Notes: generated by a model not told the origin, from the letters alone. A stretch of 64,000 nt of DNA from Cellulosilyticum lentocellum DSM 5427 (GCF_000178835.2 NC_015275.1:1943001-2007000); one strand, 5' to 3'. Counted from the stretch's first letter, positions 18,181-26,851 are shown. Program-made: numbers and translations.

Positions 18181-18564
18181 ATGGACGAGCAAAAAATTAT
18201 TGGGTTAGAAACCACTCATGATATGGATCAAGTTCAAATTGCTGATGATGTTATTGCAGTAATCGCAGAAATCGCAACTTTAGAGGTAGATGGTGTTGAA
18301 GCTACGGCTCCTACTAAAGCAGAGTTTGTACAACAAGCTATTAGTAGTAAGAAAAAACCAAAAGGTGTTAAAATAGAAGTAGGAGAAGAAGAAGTTTTCA
18401 TTGATATTGCGGTGATTGTAAAATATGGCGCAAAAATTCAAAAACTATGTTTAGAAGTACAACAAAAAGTTAAAAATTCAGTAGAAACAATGACTGGATT
18501 AAATGTAGCTTCTGTTAATGTTCATGTTGTAGGCGTACAATTTGACAAAGGACAAGAAGCATAA
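18181..18564 (+). CDS. Asp23/Gls24 family envelope stress response protein
   Basis: A 127-residue cytosolic protein of the Asp23/Gls24 (DUF322) family. Family landmarks are the early VIAVIAEIATLEVDGVEA helix-turn region and the closing VNVHVVGVQFD strand. Family members associate with the membrane or respond to alkaline and envelope stress; the product upstream of nusB in Bacillota (YqhY) affects lipid metabolism when mutated. The ATG at 18181 is behind TAGGAGGT (18165-18172); an in-frame ATG at 18154 precedes that site and is rejected. A second family member is at 56809. Confidence 0.92.
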   Translation: MDEQKIIGLETTHDMDQVQIADDVIAVIAEIATLEVDGVEATAPTKAEFVQQAISSKKKPKGVKIEVGEEEVFIDIAVIVKYGAKIQKLCLEVQQKVKNSVETMTGLNVASVNVHVVGVQFDKGQEA

Positions 18565-18577
18565 AACATGTAACGTT

Positions 18578-18608
18578 AGCTGACTTCCACTCGGAGGTTA
18601 GCTTTATT
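18578..18608 (+). terminator. Hairpin after the asp23-family gene, possible weak terminator or attenuator
   Basis: AGCTGACTTCC (18578-18588) pairs with GGAGGTTAGCT (18593-18603) through 11 pairs including two G-U, loop ACTC, followed by TTATT. It lies between asp23 and nusB and may reduce readthrough into nusB. Confidence 0.5.
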
Positions 18609-18623
18609 CATAAGGAGGACAAA

Positions 18624-19043
18624 ATGACTAGACGTAATGCAAGAGAGCTCATTATGCAAATGCTATATGAGGGAACTTTTCATCCAGAAGAGGAGAGAGA
18701 ACGTATTTTATACGACCAGTTAAATGCGATGGACAGCAAAGAAAAAAGTGCTAACAAAGCCATTGTAAAGTTTATTGAGGACACTTATTTTGGTGTTTAT
18801 GAGCACGTCAAAGAAATAGATGCACTTATTGCGGGAGCAGCTAAAAATTGGTCAATGGCTCGAATTGCTAAAGTTGACCTTAGTATTTTGCGTTTAGCTA
18901 TTTTTGAGCTGCAATATACAGATGTCCCTGTTAAGGTAGCTGTTAATGAAGCAGTAGAGATTGCAAAGATTTATAGTACGGATAAGTCACCTAAATTTAT
19001 TAATGGTGTTCTAGGAAGTGTAACTCAGGCAAATGAGGCGTAA
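18624..19043 (+). CDS. nusB: Transcription antitermination factor NusB
   Basis: A 139-residue all-helical RNA-binding protein that pairs with NusE (S10) on boxA of nascent rRNA to prevent early termination. Family motifs are the N-terminal RRNARELIMQMLYE and the C-terminal DVPVKVAVNEAVEIAKIYSTDKSPKFINGVLG region. Length is normal. RBS AAGGAGGACAAA. xseA starts four bases after its stop. Confidence 0.96.
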   Translation: MTRRNARELIMQMLYEGTFHPEEERERILYDQLNAMDSKEKSANKAIVKFIEDTYFGVYEHVKEIDALIAGAAKNWSMARIAKVDLSILRLAIFELQYTDVPVKVAVNEAVEIAKIYSTDKSPKFINGVLGSVTQANEA

Positions 19044-19046
19044 ATA

Positions 19047-20276
19047 ATGAAGAGAAAAATTGTATCGGTGTGGGAAGTGAATCAATATGTAAGTAGGCTT
19101 ATTGAGGAAGACTACATGTTAAATGATATTTGGATACAAGGTGAAATCTCTAATTGCAAATACCATCAGTCTGGCCATGTGTATTTTACAATTAAGGATC
19201 CTAAAGCAAGCATTAATGCTGTTATGTTTGAGCGAGATGTAAGACGTTTAACATTTAGACTAGAAGAAGGTATGAAAATCTATGCTAGGGTACGCATTAC
19301 CATCTATGAAAAAACGGGAGCTTATCAAGCTTATGTGCAGGATGTGGAAAAGCAAGGAAAGGGACTACTGTATGAGCGTTTTGAGCGCCTAAAAGCACAG
19401 CTGATGCAAGAAGGCCTTTTTGATGACACCTATAAAAAGTCTATCCCTACGTTTCCTAAGCATGTAGGTGTCATTACTTCTTTAACAGGTGCAGCGGTAA
19501 AAGATATTATGCAAGTTGCAAAAAGAAGAAATCCCAGCATTCCATTAACCATTTATCCTACCCATGTACAAGGTGAATTAGCTGTTCCTGAAATTGTGGC
19601 AGCTATTAGGTTAGCAAATGAGGAAAAAAGAGTAGATGTTATTATACTTGGCCGTGGTGGTGGTTCCATAGAAGACTTATGGGCATTTAATGAAGAAGCT
19701 GTGGCAAGAGCTATTTTTGAGTCAAAAATCCCTATTGTTTCGGCTGTAGGTCATGAGATAGATTTTACTATTTCAGATTTTGTAAGTGACAAAAGAGCTG
19801 CCACACCTTCTGCTGCGGCAGAAATGGTGGTTCCTTCTAAAAGTGAACTTCTAGAATTGCTTGGCAGCTACGAGCGTTCATTAAAAAAGCGAATGGAGGA
19901 ACGAACAAAAGCAGCAAGAAATCAATTAACCTACTTATTAAGCCGTCCAGTTTACGCTAAAAAAGATACCTTTTATAAAGTAAGGATGCAAGAAGTAGAA
20001 GATTATTGTAATCAGTTACGTGGTGCCTATAAGGATCATTTGACAAAAAGTGAAAGGCGTTATGAATTAGCCATTCATAAACTTGATCAATTATCACCTC
20101 TTAATACTTTAAAAAGAGGTTATAGTTTAGCTATGAAGGATAATCAGCTGGTTAAATCGGTAGCAGACATTAGTGAGGGTGATGAATTAAGTATTACAGT
20201 GACAGATGGCACATTTATGGCAAAAGTGTGTGAAAAGGAGAACTCAAATGGCAAGAAAAGCAGAAAAAAACTTTGA
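19047..20276 (+). CDS. xseA: Exodeoxyribonuclease VII large subunit
   Basis: A 409-residue catalytic subunit of exonuclease VII, which degrades single-stranded DNA from both ends. The N-terminal OB fold (about 1-100) includes WIQGEISNCKYHQSGHVYF; the catalytic domain has GRGGGSIEDLWAFNEE (about 201-216) and AVGHEIDFTISDFVSDKRAATPSAAAE (region 236-262), followed by a coiled-coil helix. It overlaps xseB by 29 bases, so the two subunits are made together. Confidence 0.96.
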   Translation: MKRKIVSVWEVNQYVSRLIEEDYMLNDIWIQGEISNCKYHQSGHVYFTIKDPKASINAVMFERDVRRLTFRLEEGMKIYARVRITIYEKTGAYQAYVQDVEKQGKGLLYERFERLKAQLMQEGLFDDTYKKSIPTFPKHVGVITSLTGAAVKDIMQVAKRRNPSIPLTIYPTHVQGELAVPEIVAAIRLANEEKRVDVIILGRGGGSIEDLWAFNEEAVARAIFESKIPIVSAVGHEIDFTISDFVSDKRAATPSAAAEMVVPSKSELLELLGSYERSLKKRMEERTKAARNQLTYLLSRPVYAKKDTFYKVRMQEVEDYCNQLRGAYKDHLTKSERRYELAIHKLDQLSPLNTLKRGYSLAMKDNQLVKSVADISEGDELSITVTDGTFMAKVCEKENSNGKKSRKKL

Positions 20277-20472
20277 AAAAGCAATCTCTGAGTTAGAAGA
20301 AAGTGTTAAGCGTTTAGAAAATGGCGAGATTACTTTGGAAGAAAGTATTGCAGAATATAAAAAAGGTATGGATTTAGCTGCTTATTGTATGGATGTCCTC
20401 AAAAAAGCGGAGCAAGAAATATATGTGTATGAAGAAGCACATTATAAAAAGCTTGAAGAGGGGGAAGACTAA
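20248..20472 (+). CDS. xseB: Exodeoxyribonuclease VII small subunit
   Basis: A 74-residue helical hairpin protein that coats the XseA helices. The motif FEKAISELEESVKRLENGE near the N-terminus is diagnostic. The ATG at 20248 has AAAAGGAGAACTCAA upstream and lies inside the 3' end of xseA; a longer in-frame reading from 20206 lacks support. The TAA stop shares a base with the ATG of ispA. Confidence 0.95.
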   Translation: MARKAEKNFEKAISELEESVKRLENGEITLEESIAEYKKGMDLAAYCMDVLKKAEQEIYVYEEAHYKKLEEGED

Positions 20473-21347
20473 TGGCAAAGACTTTTTCTGATTATGCAAA
20501 ACAAGTAAGTGAAAAGCTTGAACATGTTTTTCCGACCATAGCTGGTCCTTTTGAAAACCTTTATAAAGCTATGAACTATAGTTTATTAGCAGGAGGAAAA
20601 CGCATTAGACCAGTCTTAATGCAATTAGCATATGAAGCTGTCGGTGGCAAAGCAGAAATTGATGCTTATCTTTGTGGGATAGAAATGATTCATACGTATT
20701 CACTCATTCATGATGACTTACCTGCAATGGATGATGATGACTATCGCAGGGGCAAGCTTACAAATCATAAAGTATTTGGAGAAGCTACAGCTATTTTAGC
20801 TGGGGATGCGCTTTTAAATGACGCATTTTGCTTGATGCTAGAAGATGCACTAAAAAGTGATAGTATGGAAAAGGTACGTGCTATTCATGTGCTGAGTATG
20901 GCTAGTGGTTCAGCAGGAATGATAGGTGGACAAATCCTAGATATGGAAAGTGAGAATAAAGCTATTGATCAAGACACTTTAGATCTTATTCATTTAAATA
21001 AGACAGGTGCACTGATTTCGGCTGCCACAAAAATGGGGGCTATTTTAGGAGGAGGTTCACCTAGAGAAGTGAGTTTATTAGAGGCGTATGGTAAATACAT
21101 AGGTAAAGTTTTTCAAATTGTAGATGATATCTTAGATCAAACTTCTACAATAGAGGAACTTGGTAAACCTATTAATAGTGATGAAAAAAATCACAAAAAT
21201 ACGTACTTGAATTTTTATACCATAGAAAAGTGTTATGAGATTGCAGAAGAGTTAACCACAAAAGCAATTGGACTTCTAGATCAAATAGATGGAGATACCC
21301 AATTACTAAAGGATTTAGCACAGCAACTTATAATGAGAAGAAATTGA
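20472..21347 (+). CDS. ispA: Polyprenyl (farnesyl/geranylgeranyl) diphosphate synthase
   Basis: A 291-residue trans-isoprenyl diphosphate synthase condensing IPP with DMAPP or GPP to make farnesyl or geranylgeranyl diphosphate. The first Asp-rich motif is DDLPAMDDDDYRRG (about 82-95), the second is QIVDDILDQTS (about 215-225), and GGKRIRP (about 38-44) binds the diphosphate of IPP. It works with dxs, two genes downstream, in the MEP isoprenoid pathway. Length is normal for the family. Confidence 0.95.
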   Translation: MAKTFSDYAKQVSEKLEHVFPTIAGPFENLYKAMNYSLLAGGKRIRPVLMQLAYEAVGGKAEIDAYLCGIEMIHTYSLIHDDLPAMDDDDYRRGKLTNHKVFGEATAILAGDALLNDAFCLMLEDALKSDSMEKVRAIHVLSMASGSAGMIGGQILDMESENKAIDQDTLDLIHLNKTGALISAATKMGAILGGGSPREVSLLEAYGKYIGKVFQIVDDILDQTSTIEELGKPINSDEKNHKNTYLNFYTIEKCYEIAEELTTKAIGLLDQIDGDTQLLKDLAQQLIMRRN

Positions 21348-21357
21348 GGGTGGACAC

Positions 21358-21804
21358 ATGAATCCTATTGAACAGCTTTTGCAGAACAAAATTTTGTGGG
21401 TGGCTATTGTAAGTTGGTTTATTGCACAGCTATTTAAGGTTATTATTACTTTATTACAAGAACATCGTTTAGACTGGAGTAAGCTCTGGGCTTCAGGCGG
21501 CATGCCTAGTTCTCATAGTGCTTTTGTGATGAGTTTGGCCATAAGTGCAGGACAAGTATGGGGATATGATAGCACGTACTTCGCTATTGCAGCTGTGGTT
21601 AGCTTTGTGGTTATGTATGATGCAGCAAACGTACGTTTAGAAGCCGGGAAACAAGCAGCTGTTATTAATCAAATTATCGAAGTACTTGAAAATCCAGATT
21701 TAAATCCAGAAGAACGTTTAAAAGAAATATTAGGACATACGCCACTTCAAGTAGTAGCAGGTGGTGTATTAGGTTTTGTTATAGCTATTTTATCGTTTAT
21801 GTAA
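21358..21804 (+). CDS. yuiD: Divergent PAP2 family membrane protein (YuiD type)
   Basis: A 148-residue integral membrane protein with about four helices. The motif SGGMPSSHSAFVMSL (about 45-59) and DAANVRLEAGKQA (about 88-100) belong to the divergent PAP2 family (DUF212), related to lipid phosphate phosphatases; a role in dephosphorylating an isoprenoid or lipid phosphate is plausible beside ispA and dxs but not shown. It starts 10 bases after ispA behind GGGTGG. The OLE RNA promoter lies just behind its stop. Confidence 0.87.
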   Translation: MNPIEQLLQNKILWVAIVSWFIAQLFKVIITLLQEHRLDWSKLWASGGMPSSHSAFVMSLAISAGQVWGYDSTYFAIAAVVSFVVMYDAANVRLEAGKQAAVINQIIEVLENPDLNPEERLKEILGHTPLQVVAGGVLGFVIAILSFM

Positions 21805-21835
21805 AATATGCTTTGGAAATGAAATGGAAATAAGA

Positions 21836-21864
21836 TTGAAAAATAAAGTATACGTTGTTATAAT
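21836..21864 (+). promoter_or_regulatory. Sigma-A promoter of the OLE RNA
   Basis: TTGAAA (21836-21841) and TATAAT (21859-21864), exactly 17 bases apart, 32 bases after the yuiD-like stop. The predicted start (about 21871) falls at the AAGCGACT that pairs with the RNA's 3' end. Confidence 0.8.
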
Positions 21865-21870
21865 GAATGA

Positions 21871-22506
21871 AAGCGACTGATGACGCGCTTTTCAAAAAAC
21901 GAGATGCGGTATTCTAGTCAATCTGTTGTGTTTTGAAGACGGGCCTAAAAATCCGTTTAAGGGCATATCGATGAAGTTCCTGGTGTTGGCTTGTAACGCC
22001 CCGTTGTGGGCTGATACTGGGGGTTAAGGTTTGTGGGCGATCCATAAGGGCATATGGGCGTTGACCCGCTTACCGTGGAGACCTATGCTTGTGCTTATCC
22101 CTATGGGGATAATGTATGACTTAGGATGAAACCTGCCATGCGGTGTTAGCTGTGGGCAGAGTAGCCTTCCTTGAGTGAAGGAAGGGGGACATCCATTTAC
22201 TAGGGGGTTCTTTGGCCGAAGAACTTTCCTAGATTGTGGATAGAAACCTGATTCGCAAAAGAGGATAGGAACATTATAGATTGTTTGAGGAAAACTCCTA
22301 GACCGTTTGAAAAAGGTAGTGTTTGGATTACAGTGTGGTTTTTAAGGCGATCTGGCGCTAAGCCCTAGGCTTAGAAGTCTTTTTAAAGGGAAACCGCTCA
22401 TTTGGCGACAAAAGAGTAGGGACTTGGGAAAACCTGCTAGACTATATGCCACAAAATTTACAAACACTATCATCTCGATTTTTGAGAAGTGGGTGATGAG
22501 TCGACC
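21871..22506 (+). ncRNA. ole: OLE RNA (ornate, large, extremophilic RNA)
   Basis: A stretch of about 636 bases with no usable reading frame and far more G than its coding neighbours. It sits where OLE RNA is known to lie, between isoprenoid genes ispA and dxs and immediately before the gene for its membrane partner OapA. The ends are complementary (CGACT at 21874-21878 with AGTCG at 22499-22503). Clear local hairpins include TTATCCC/GGGGATAA (22095-22112), CCTTCCTT/AAGGAAGG (22165-22185), AAGCC/GGCTT near 22360 and TCATC...GATGA at the 3' end. OLE RNAs are about 600 nt, bind OapA at the membrane, and in Bacillus halodurans support growth under cold, alcohol and Mg stress. Identification is from context, size and structure, not an alignment. 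Confidence 0.9.
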
Positions 22507-22523
22507 ATGAAGGAGCAGTTTTA

Positions 22524-23099
22524 ATGCCTAAGAAGATTAAATTTAAAATGGTAAAAGTACGTCAGCAAAGTAAAAAGACTTTAGCACTTATCATTGGTAT
22601 GACTTTTACTATTGCTATGTTGTTTAGTTATATATTTGAGGTTTTATTAGCAGACGTACCTCTTTTAATAGCATTTTTGATGCTCATAGGGATTATTATT
22701 ATTGGCATTTTTTTTGATGGAATTGGTAATGCTGTAGTAGCAGTAGATGAAACGACTTTTCATTCTATGGCAGCTTCTAAAGTAAAGGGAGCCAAAGAAA
22801 GTATTACTTTAATTCGTAATGCACCTATGGTAGCCAATCTATTCAATGATGTCATTGGTGATATAGCTGGTATTATTTCCGGCAGTACAGCAACAGCTAT
22901 TGTACTAGCAATTGAAAAAGGTTTTGGTATTAAATCCATTTTGTTATCTATTGCCATGAGTGGCTTTGTAGCAGCACTTACTGTTGGGGGAAAAGCATTA
23001 GGTAAAGGATTTGCTATTGCAAGAGCTAGATATATTGTGTATTATACTGGCGTTGTAATGTACTATACAAAACAGTTATTTAAAAGAACAAAGAAGTAA
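22524..23099 (+). CDS. oapA: OLE-associated membrane protein OapA
   Basis: A 191-residue basic membrane protein with four predicted helices (about 18-38, 44-66, 113-132, 136-158). N-terminus (MPKKIKFKMVKVRQQSKK) and C-terminus (KQLFKRTKK) are rich in Lys/Arg, suiting RNA contact. Asp109-Val-Ile-Gly-Asp113 is a DxxxD motif of the type reported as important in OapA. The start at 22524 has AAGGAGCAG 10-15 bases upstream, 18 bases beyond the RNA. In characterised species OapA binds OLE RNA and brings it to the cell membrane; a short terminator-like hairpin follows the gene. Confidence 0.9.
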   Translation: MPKKIKFKMVKVRQQSKKTLALIIGMTFTIAMLFSYIFEVLLADVPLLIAFLMLIGIIIIGIFFDGIGNAVVAVDETTFHSMAASKVKGAKESITLIRNAPMVANLFNDVIGDIAGIISGSTATAIVLAIEKGFGIKSILLSIAMSGFVAALTVGGKALGKGFAIARARYIVYYTGVVMYYTKQLFKRTKK

Positions 23100-23101
23100 A
23101 T

Positions 23102-23128
23102 GGCAATCTGCTTGGATTGTCTTTTTTA
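23102..23128 (+). terminator. Terminator after oapA
   Basis: GGCAATC (23102-23108) pairs with GATTGTC (23115-23121, one G-U), six-base loop, followed by TTTTTTATT. Short stem, so readthrough into dxs is likely. Confidence 0.6.
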
Positions 23129-23203
23129 TTAAATAAACAAGCTTGATGGGTATATTTAATGAAAAAAATCAGATAGGATTTCGTAAAGAAAGAGGCAAAA
23201 TCA

Positions 23204-25066
23204 ATGTTAGACACATTAAAGACTATTCATAGTCCAGAAGATGTAAAAAAATTAAATACAGATGAATTAGGAGAATTAGCTCAAGATATACGAAGCTTTT
23301 TAATTCAATCACTTTCTCAAACAGGAGGACATTTAGCCTCTAATTTAGGAGTGGTAGAACTTACTATTGCACTTCACTATGTATTTGAATCTCCTAAAGA
23401 TAAGTTGATCTGGGATGTAGGACATCAAGCTTATGTACATAAGCTTTTAACAGGAAGAAGAAAAGGTTTTAGGACTTTACGTCAATTAGATGGTATGAGT
23501 GGCTTTCCAAAACGTGTTGAAAGTCCACATGACGTATTTGAAACAGGACATAGTTCAACTTCTATTTCAGCAGCGTTAGGTATGGCCAAAGCTAGGGATT
23601 TAAAAGGTGAGGATTATAAAGTTGTTGCTGTTATTGGAGATGGTGCTTTAACAGGGGGGATGGCTTTTGAAGCACTTAATAATGCAGGTAGAGGAAATAC
23701 AAATTTAATTGTCGTTTTAAATGATAATGAAATGTCCATTTCTAAAAATGTGGGAGGAATTGGTAAGTATCTTAATAAATTACGTTCAAGTCAAGACTAT
23801 TTAAAGGCAAAAGAAGATGTAGAAGATGTTCTTCACAAGGTACCTTTAGTAGGTGAGCATATGGTAAGTACTATTAAGCGTACTAAAGAAAGTGTGAAGA
23901 GCTTTGTCATGCAAAATACACTATTTGAGCAATTAGGTTTTACTTATATTGGTCCAGTTGATGGGCAAAAGTTACCTGAACTTATAGATTTATTTGAAAA
24001 TGCAAAAGCAATGAAAGGGCCATTACTGATTCATGTGAAGACAAAAAAAGGAAAAGGTTATTTGGCTGCTGAACGTAAACCTAGCTACTATCATGGGGTA
24101 GGTCCGTTTTGTATTGCTACCGGTGAAGGTGCTAGCAAAACAGGAGACTATACATTTTCAGAAGCTTTTGGTGAGGCTATGGTGGATTTAGCACATCAAG
24201 AAGAAAAGCTAGTGGGTATCACAGCTGCTATGCCAGAGGGAACAGGCTTATTACCTTTTGCAAAGGTTCACCCAAAGCGTTTCTTTGACGTGGGTATTGC
24301 GGAGCAACATGCTGTCACCTTTGCGGCAGGGTTAGCAACAGAAGGTTACAAGCCAGTAGTAGCTGTGTACTCCTCATTTTTACAGCGCGCTTATGACCAA
24401 ATTCTTCATGATGTTTGTCTTCAAAATTTACCGGTTATTTTTGCTGTAGATAGAGCTGGATTAGTAGGTGAAGATGGACCTACGCATCATGGTCTTTATG
24501 ATATGGCATTTTTAAGCAGTATGCCAAATATGACTATTTTGGCGCCTAAGGCACCAGGAGAAATGGCAGCAGCTATGAAATACGCTTTAAATGTTAAAGG
24601 GCCAGTTGCTATTCGTTATCCAAGAGGTGGCAATTGCATAGAACAAGTGTATTTTAATGATTATACGTCAACTGGTTTTAAAACTTTAAAAGCAGGCAAT
24701 AATATGGCTATCTTAGCTGTAGGGCGTATGGTAGAAGTCGCTTTACAAGTAAAAGAGCTACTAAGTATGCAGGGAGTAGAGCTGGCAGTTATAGAAGCAC
24801 CTTGTATTCAGCCACTTCCAAAAGAAGAAATAGTTGCTTTAGCTGAAGACTATGACTATCTCTTTACACTTGAAGATGGTATAATACAAGGTGGTTTTGG
24901 TGAAAAAGTATTTGCAACACTTGCTTTATCAAGTAAAGCTGTGAAGGGACACTGCTTTGCACATGAAAGTGGTTTAGTACCTCATGGTAAGGTTAGTGCT
25001 TTGTTTGAAAGAGAAAAGTTAGATGCCAAAGGAATTAGTGAGCGTATTTTAAATGATTTAAAATGA
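23204..25066 (+). CDS. dxs: 1-Deoxy-D-xylulose-5-phosphate synthase
   Basis: A 620-residue thiamine diphosphate enzyme that condenses pyruvate with glyceraldehyde 3-phosphate, the entry step of the MEP pathway. N-terminal motifs are ASNLGVVELTIALH, WDVGHQAYVHK and the ThDP-binding GDGALTGGMAFEALNNAG; the central pyrimidine domain has FDVGIAEQHAVTFAAGLA with the catalytic Glu, and DRAGLVGEDGPTHHG follows. Full length. It feeds ispA upstream; RBS AAAGAGGC. Confidence 0.96.
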   Translation: MLDTLKTIHSPEDVKKLNTDELGELAQDIRSFLIQSLSQTGGHLASNLGVVELTIALHYVFESPKDKLIWDVGHQAYVHKLLTGRRKGFRTLRQLDGMSGFPKRVESPHDVFETGHSSTSISAALGMAKARDLKGEDYKVVAVIGDGALTGGMAFEALNNAGRGNTNLIVVLNDNEMSISKNVGGIGKYLNKLRSSQDYLKAKEDVEDVLHKVPLVGEHMVSTIKRTKESVKSFVMQNTLFEQLGFTYIGPVDGQKLPELIDLFENAKAMKGPLLIHVKTKKGKGYLAAERKPSYYHGVGPFCIATGEGASKTGDYTFSEAFGEAMVDLAHQEEKLVGITAAMPEGTGLLPFAKVHPKRFFDVGIAEQHAVTFAAGLATEGYKPVVAVYSSFLQRAYDQILHDVCLQNLPVIFAVDRAGLVGEDGPTHHGLYDMAFLSSMPNMTILAPKAPGEMAAAMKYALNVKGPVAIRYPRGGNCIEQVYFNDYTSTGFKTLKAGNNMAILAVGRMVEVALQVKELLSMQGVELAVIEAPCIQPLPKEEIVALAEDYDYLFTLEDGIIQGGFGEKVFATLALSSKAVKGHCFAHESGLVPHGKVSALFEREKLDAKGISERILNDLK

Positions 25067-25090
25067 TGACAAGGGAAAGAGAGCAGATAG

Positions 25091-25978
25091 ATGGAAGGAA
25101 AAGAAAGAGAACAAAAAGCACTAGAAGAAGCATTAAGTGCTGAGACTGTAGAGGTAGTCATTGACCAAAAGCTTTTAGACAGTAAGGAAAGATTAGATGT
25201 ACTTATTGCAGAAAGACAACTAGCTGAGTCAAGAGAACGTGCTAAAGCTTATATCATGGCAGGTGTCGTTTTTGTTAATGGTCAAAGAGAAGATAAACCT
25301 GGTCTTAAAGTTAAACGTAGTAGTACTATAGAAGTGAGAGAAAAGATGAAATACGTGAGTCGAGGTGGATTTAAGTTAGAAAAGGCCATGACAAGCTTTA
25401 ATCCTCTTCTAAAAGGCAAAGTATGTATGGATGTAGGTGCTTCTACAGGAGGCTTTACAGATTGTATGTTACAAAATGGTGCTATAAAAGTGTATTCTGT
25501 AGATGTGGGTTATGGTCAGTTTGCATGGAAGCTTAGACAAGACCCTAGAGTCATTTGCATGGAGAAAACGAATATTCGTTATCTCACTAGAGAGCGCTTA
25601 GAGGAAAAAGTGGATTTTTGTTCAATTGATGTTTCCTTTATTTCATTAACGAAAGTTTTAGAACCTATTACAGCTTTATTGCAAGATGAAGCAGAAATTG
25701 TGGCACTCATAAAACCTCAGTTTGAAGCAGGCAGAGAACAGGTAGAAAAGCATGGTGTTGTTCGAAAAGCTAAAGTACATGAAGAAGTCATTCATCATGT
25801 ATGGAACTATAGTAAAAGTCTGGGGTTTGGTATAAGAGGTCTTGATTTTTCACCTATTAAGGGACCGGAAGGTAATATCGAATATCTCATTCACCTAAAA
25901 AAGCAAGGTGAAGATTTATTAATAGATCAGGAAGGGATTATTAAGAAGACAGTACAAGCATCGCATGAATGCTTATAA
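25091..25978 (+). CDS. tlyA: TlyA family S4-domain RNA 2'-O-methyltransferase (YqxC type)
   Basis: A 295-residue protein with an S4 RNA-binding domain (about 30-85, RLDVLIAERQLAESRERAKA) and an FtsJ-like Rossmann methyltransferase domain with SAM motif CMDVGASTGGFTDCMLQNGA (about 112-131) and SIDVSFISLTK. TlyA enzymes ribose-methylate 16S and/or 23S rRNA. The first ~22 residues are an additional acidic leader; RBS is weak (AAGGGAAAGAG). The stop overlaps a reading into nadK. The dxs-tlyA-nadK-argR-recN order is conserved across Clostridia. Confidence 0.92.
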   Translation: MEGKEREQKALEEALSAETVEVVIDQKLLDSKERLDVLIAERQLAESRERAKAYIMAGVVFVNGQREDKPGLKVKRSSTIEVREKMKYVSRGGFKLEKAMTSFNPLLKGKVCMDVGASTGGFTDCMLQNGAIKVYSVDVGYGQFAWKLRQDPRVICMEKTNIRYLTRERLEEKVDFCSIDVSFISLTKVLEPITALLQDEAEIVALIKPQFEAGREQVEKHGVVRKAKVHEEVIHHVWNYSKSLGFGIRGLDFSPIKGPEGNIEYLIHLKKQGEDLLIDQEGIIKKTVQASHECL

Positions 25979-25991
25979 ATGGGGGGATAGG

Positions 25992-26849
25992 ATGAAGCAT
26001 ATAGGCATTATTCCTAATAGGTTGAAGGATACTGATTTAAAAGTAACGGAGCGTATTGCAACATGGTTTAATAAAAGTAATTTATCAGCATATACAACAC
26101 CGGATATAGCAGAGCATATACAAGCACATACAATTGCTGTAAGTGAAAAAGAGCTTTATGAAATTTGTGATAGCTTAATTGTTATTGGTGGAGATGGTAC
26201 TATTTTAAGCGTAGCAGAAGCTGCCAGTATAAAAGACATACCTATTGTAGGGGTAAACCTAGGACGTCTTGGATTTTTAGCAGACATAGAACCGCAAGAA
26301 ATAGAAGTGTCATTGCAAAAGCTCTTAGAAGGGGTTTACGAAATAGAAGAGCGTATGATGCTTAAAGCAACTATTATAAGCCCAGAGGATGAAAAATATG
26401 TTTTTCATGCTTTAAACGATATTAATGTAACAAGAGGGAGTTTTGCGCGTTTAGTGGAGTTTGAAATTCGTATTAATAACGAATTGTGTGATGTTTATCC
26501 TGCTGACGGTATGATTGTATCATCACCTACAGGCTCTACTGCTTATAATCTTTCTGCTGGGGGACCAATTCTAGTACCTCATGCTAATACTTATGTGGTA
26601 ACCCCTATCTGTCCACATACCCTATATGCTAAATCTATTATTCTTTCGGATCATGATACAATTCAGATTGCAACATTAGAGGAAGCGAAGGATATGGCAC
26701 TTAGCATCGATGGTAGGCTGAAAATGTACTTAACACCGCAACATGTGGTGCACATTGAAAGAGCAACACAAGTCACTAAGCTCATCAAATTGTCTGAACG
26801 TAAATTTTTTGATATATTACGAGAGAAAATCGTAGAGAGGAGAAGATAG
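25992..26849 (+). CDS. nadK: NAD kinase
   Basis: A 285-residue enzyme phosphorylating NAD to NADP. It has the GGDGT catalytic motif (VIGGDGTILSVAEAA), the NLGRLGFLADIE loop and SSPTGSTAYNLSAGGPI, which binds the nicotinamide dinucleotide. The ATG at 25992 (MKHIGIIPN) is preferred, with GGGGGGATAGG directly upstream; a reading from 25965 overlaps tlyA and would add nine residues. Three bases separate its stop from argR. Confidence 0.95.
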   Translation: MKHIGIIPNRLKDTDLKVTERIATWFNKSNLSAYTTPDIAEHIQAHTIAVSEKELYEICDSLIVIGGDGTILSVAEAASIKDIPIVGVNLGRLGFLADIEPQEIEVSLQKLLEGVYEIEERMMLKATIISPEDEKYVFHALNDINVTRGSFARLVEFEIRINNELCDVYPADGMIVSSPTGSTAYNLSAGGPILVPHANTYVVTPICPHTLYAKSIILSDHDTIQIATLEEAKDMALSIDGRLKMYLTPQHVVHIERATQVTKLIKLSERKFFDILREKIVERRR

Positions 26850-26851
26850 GT

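Noticed and set aside
21805-22523. Protein-coding gene or group II intron/T-box in the gap before oapA
   Set aside because: No open frame of useful length on either strand, no reverse transcriptase, no T-box motif; context fits OLE RNA much better.
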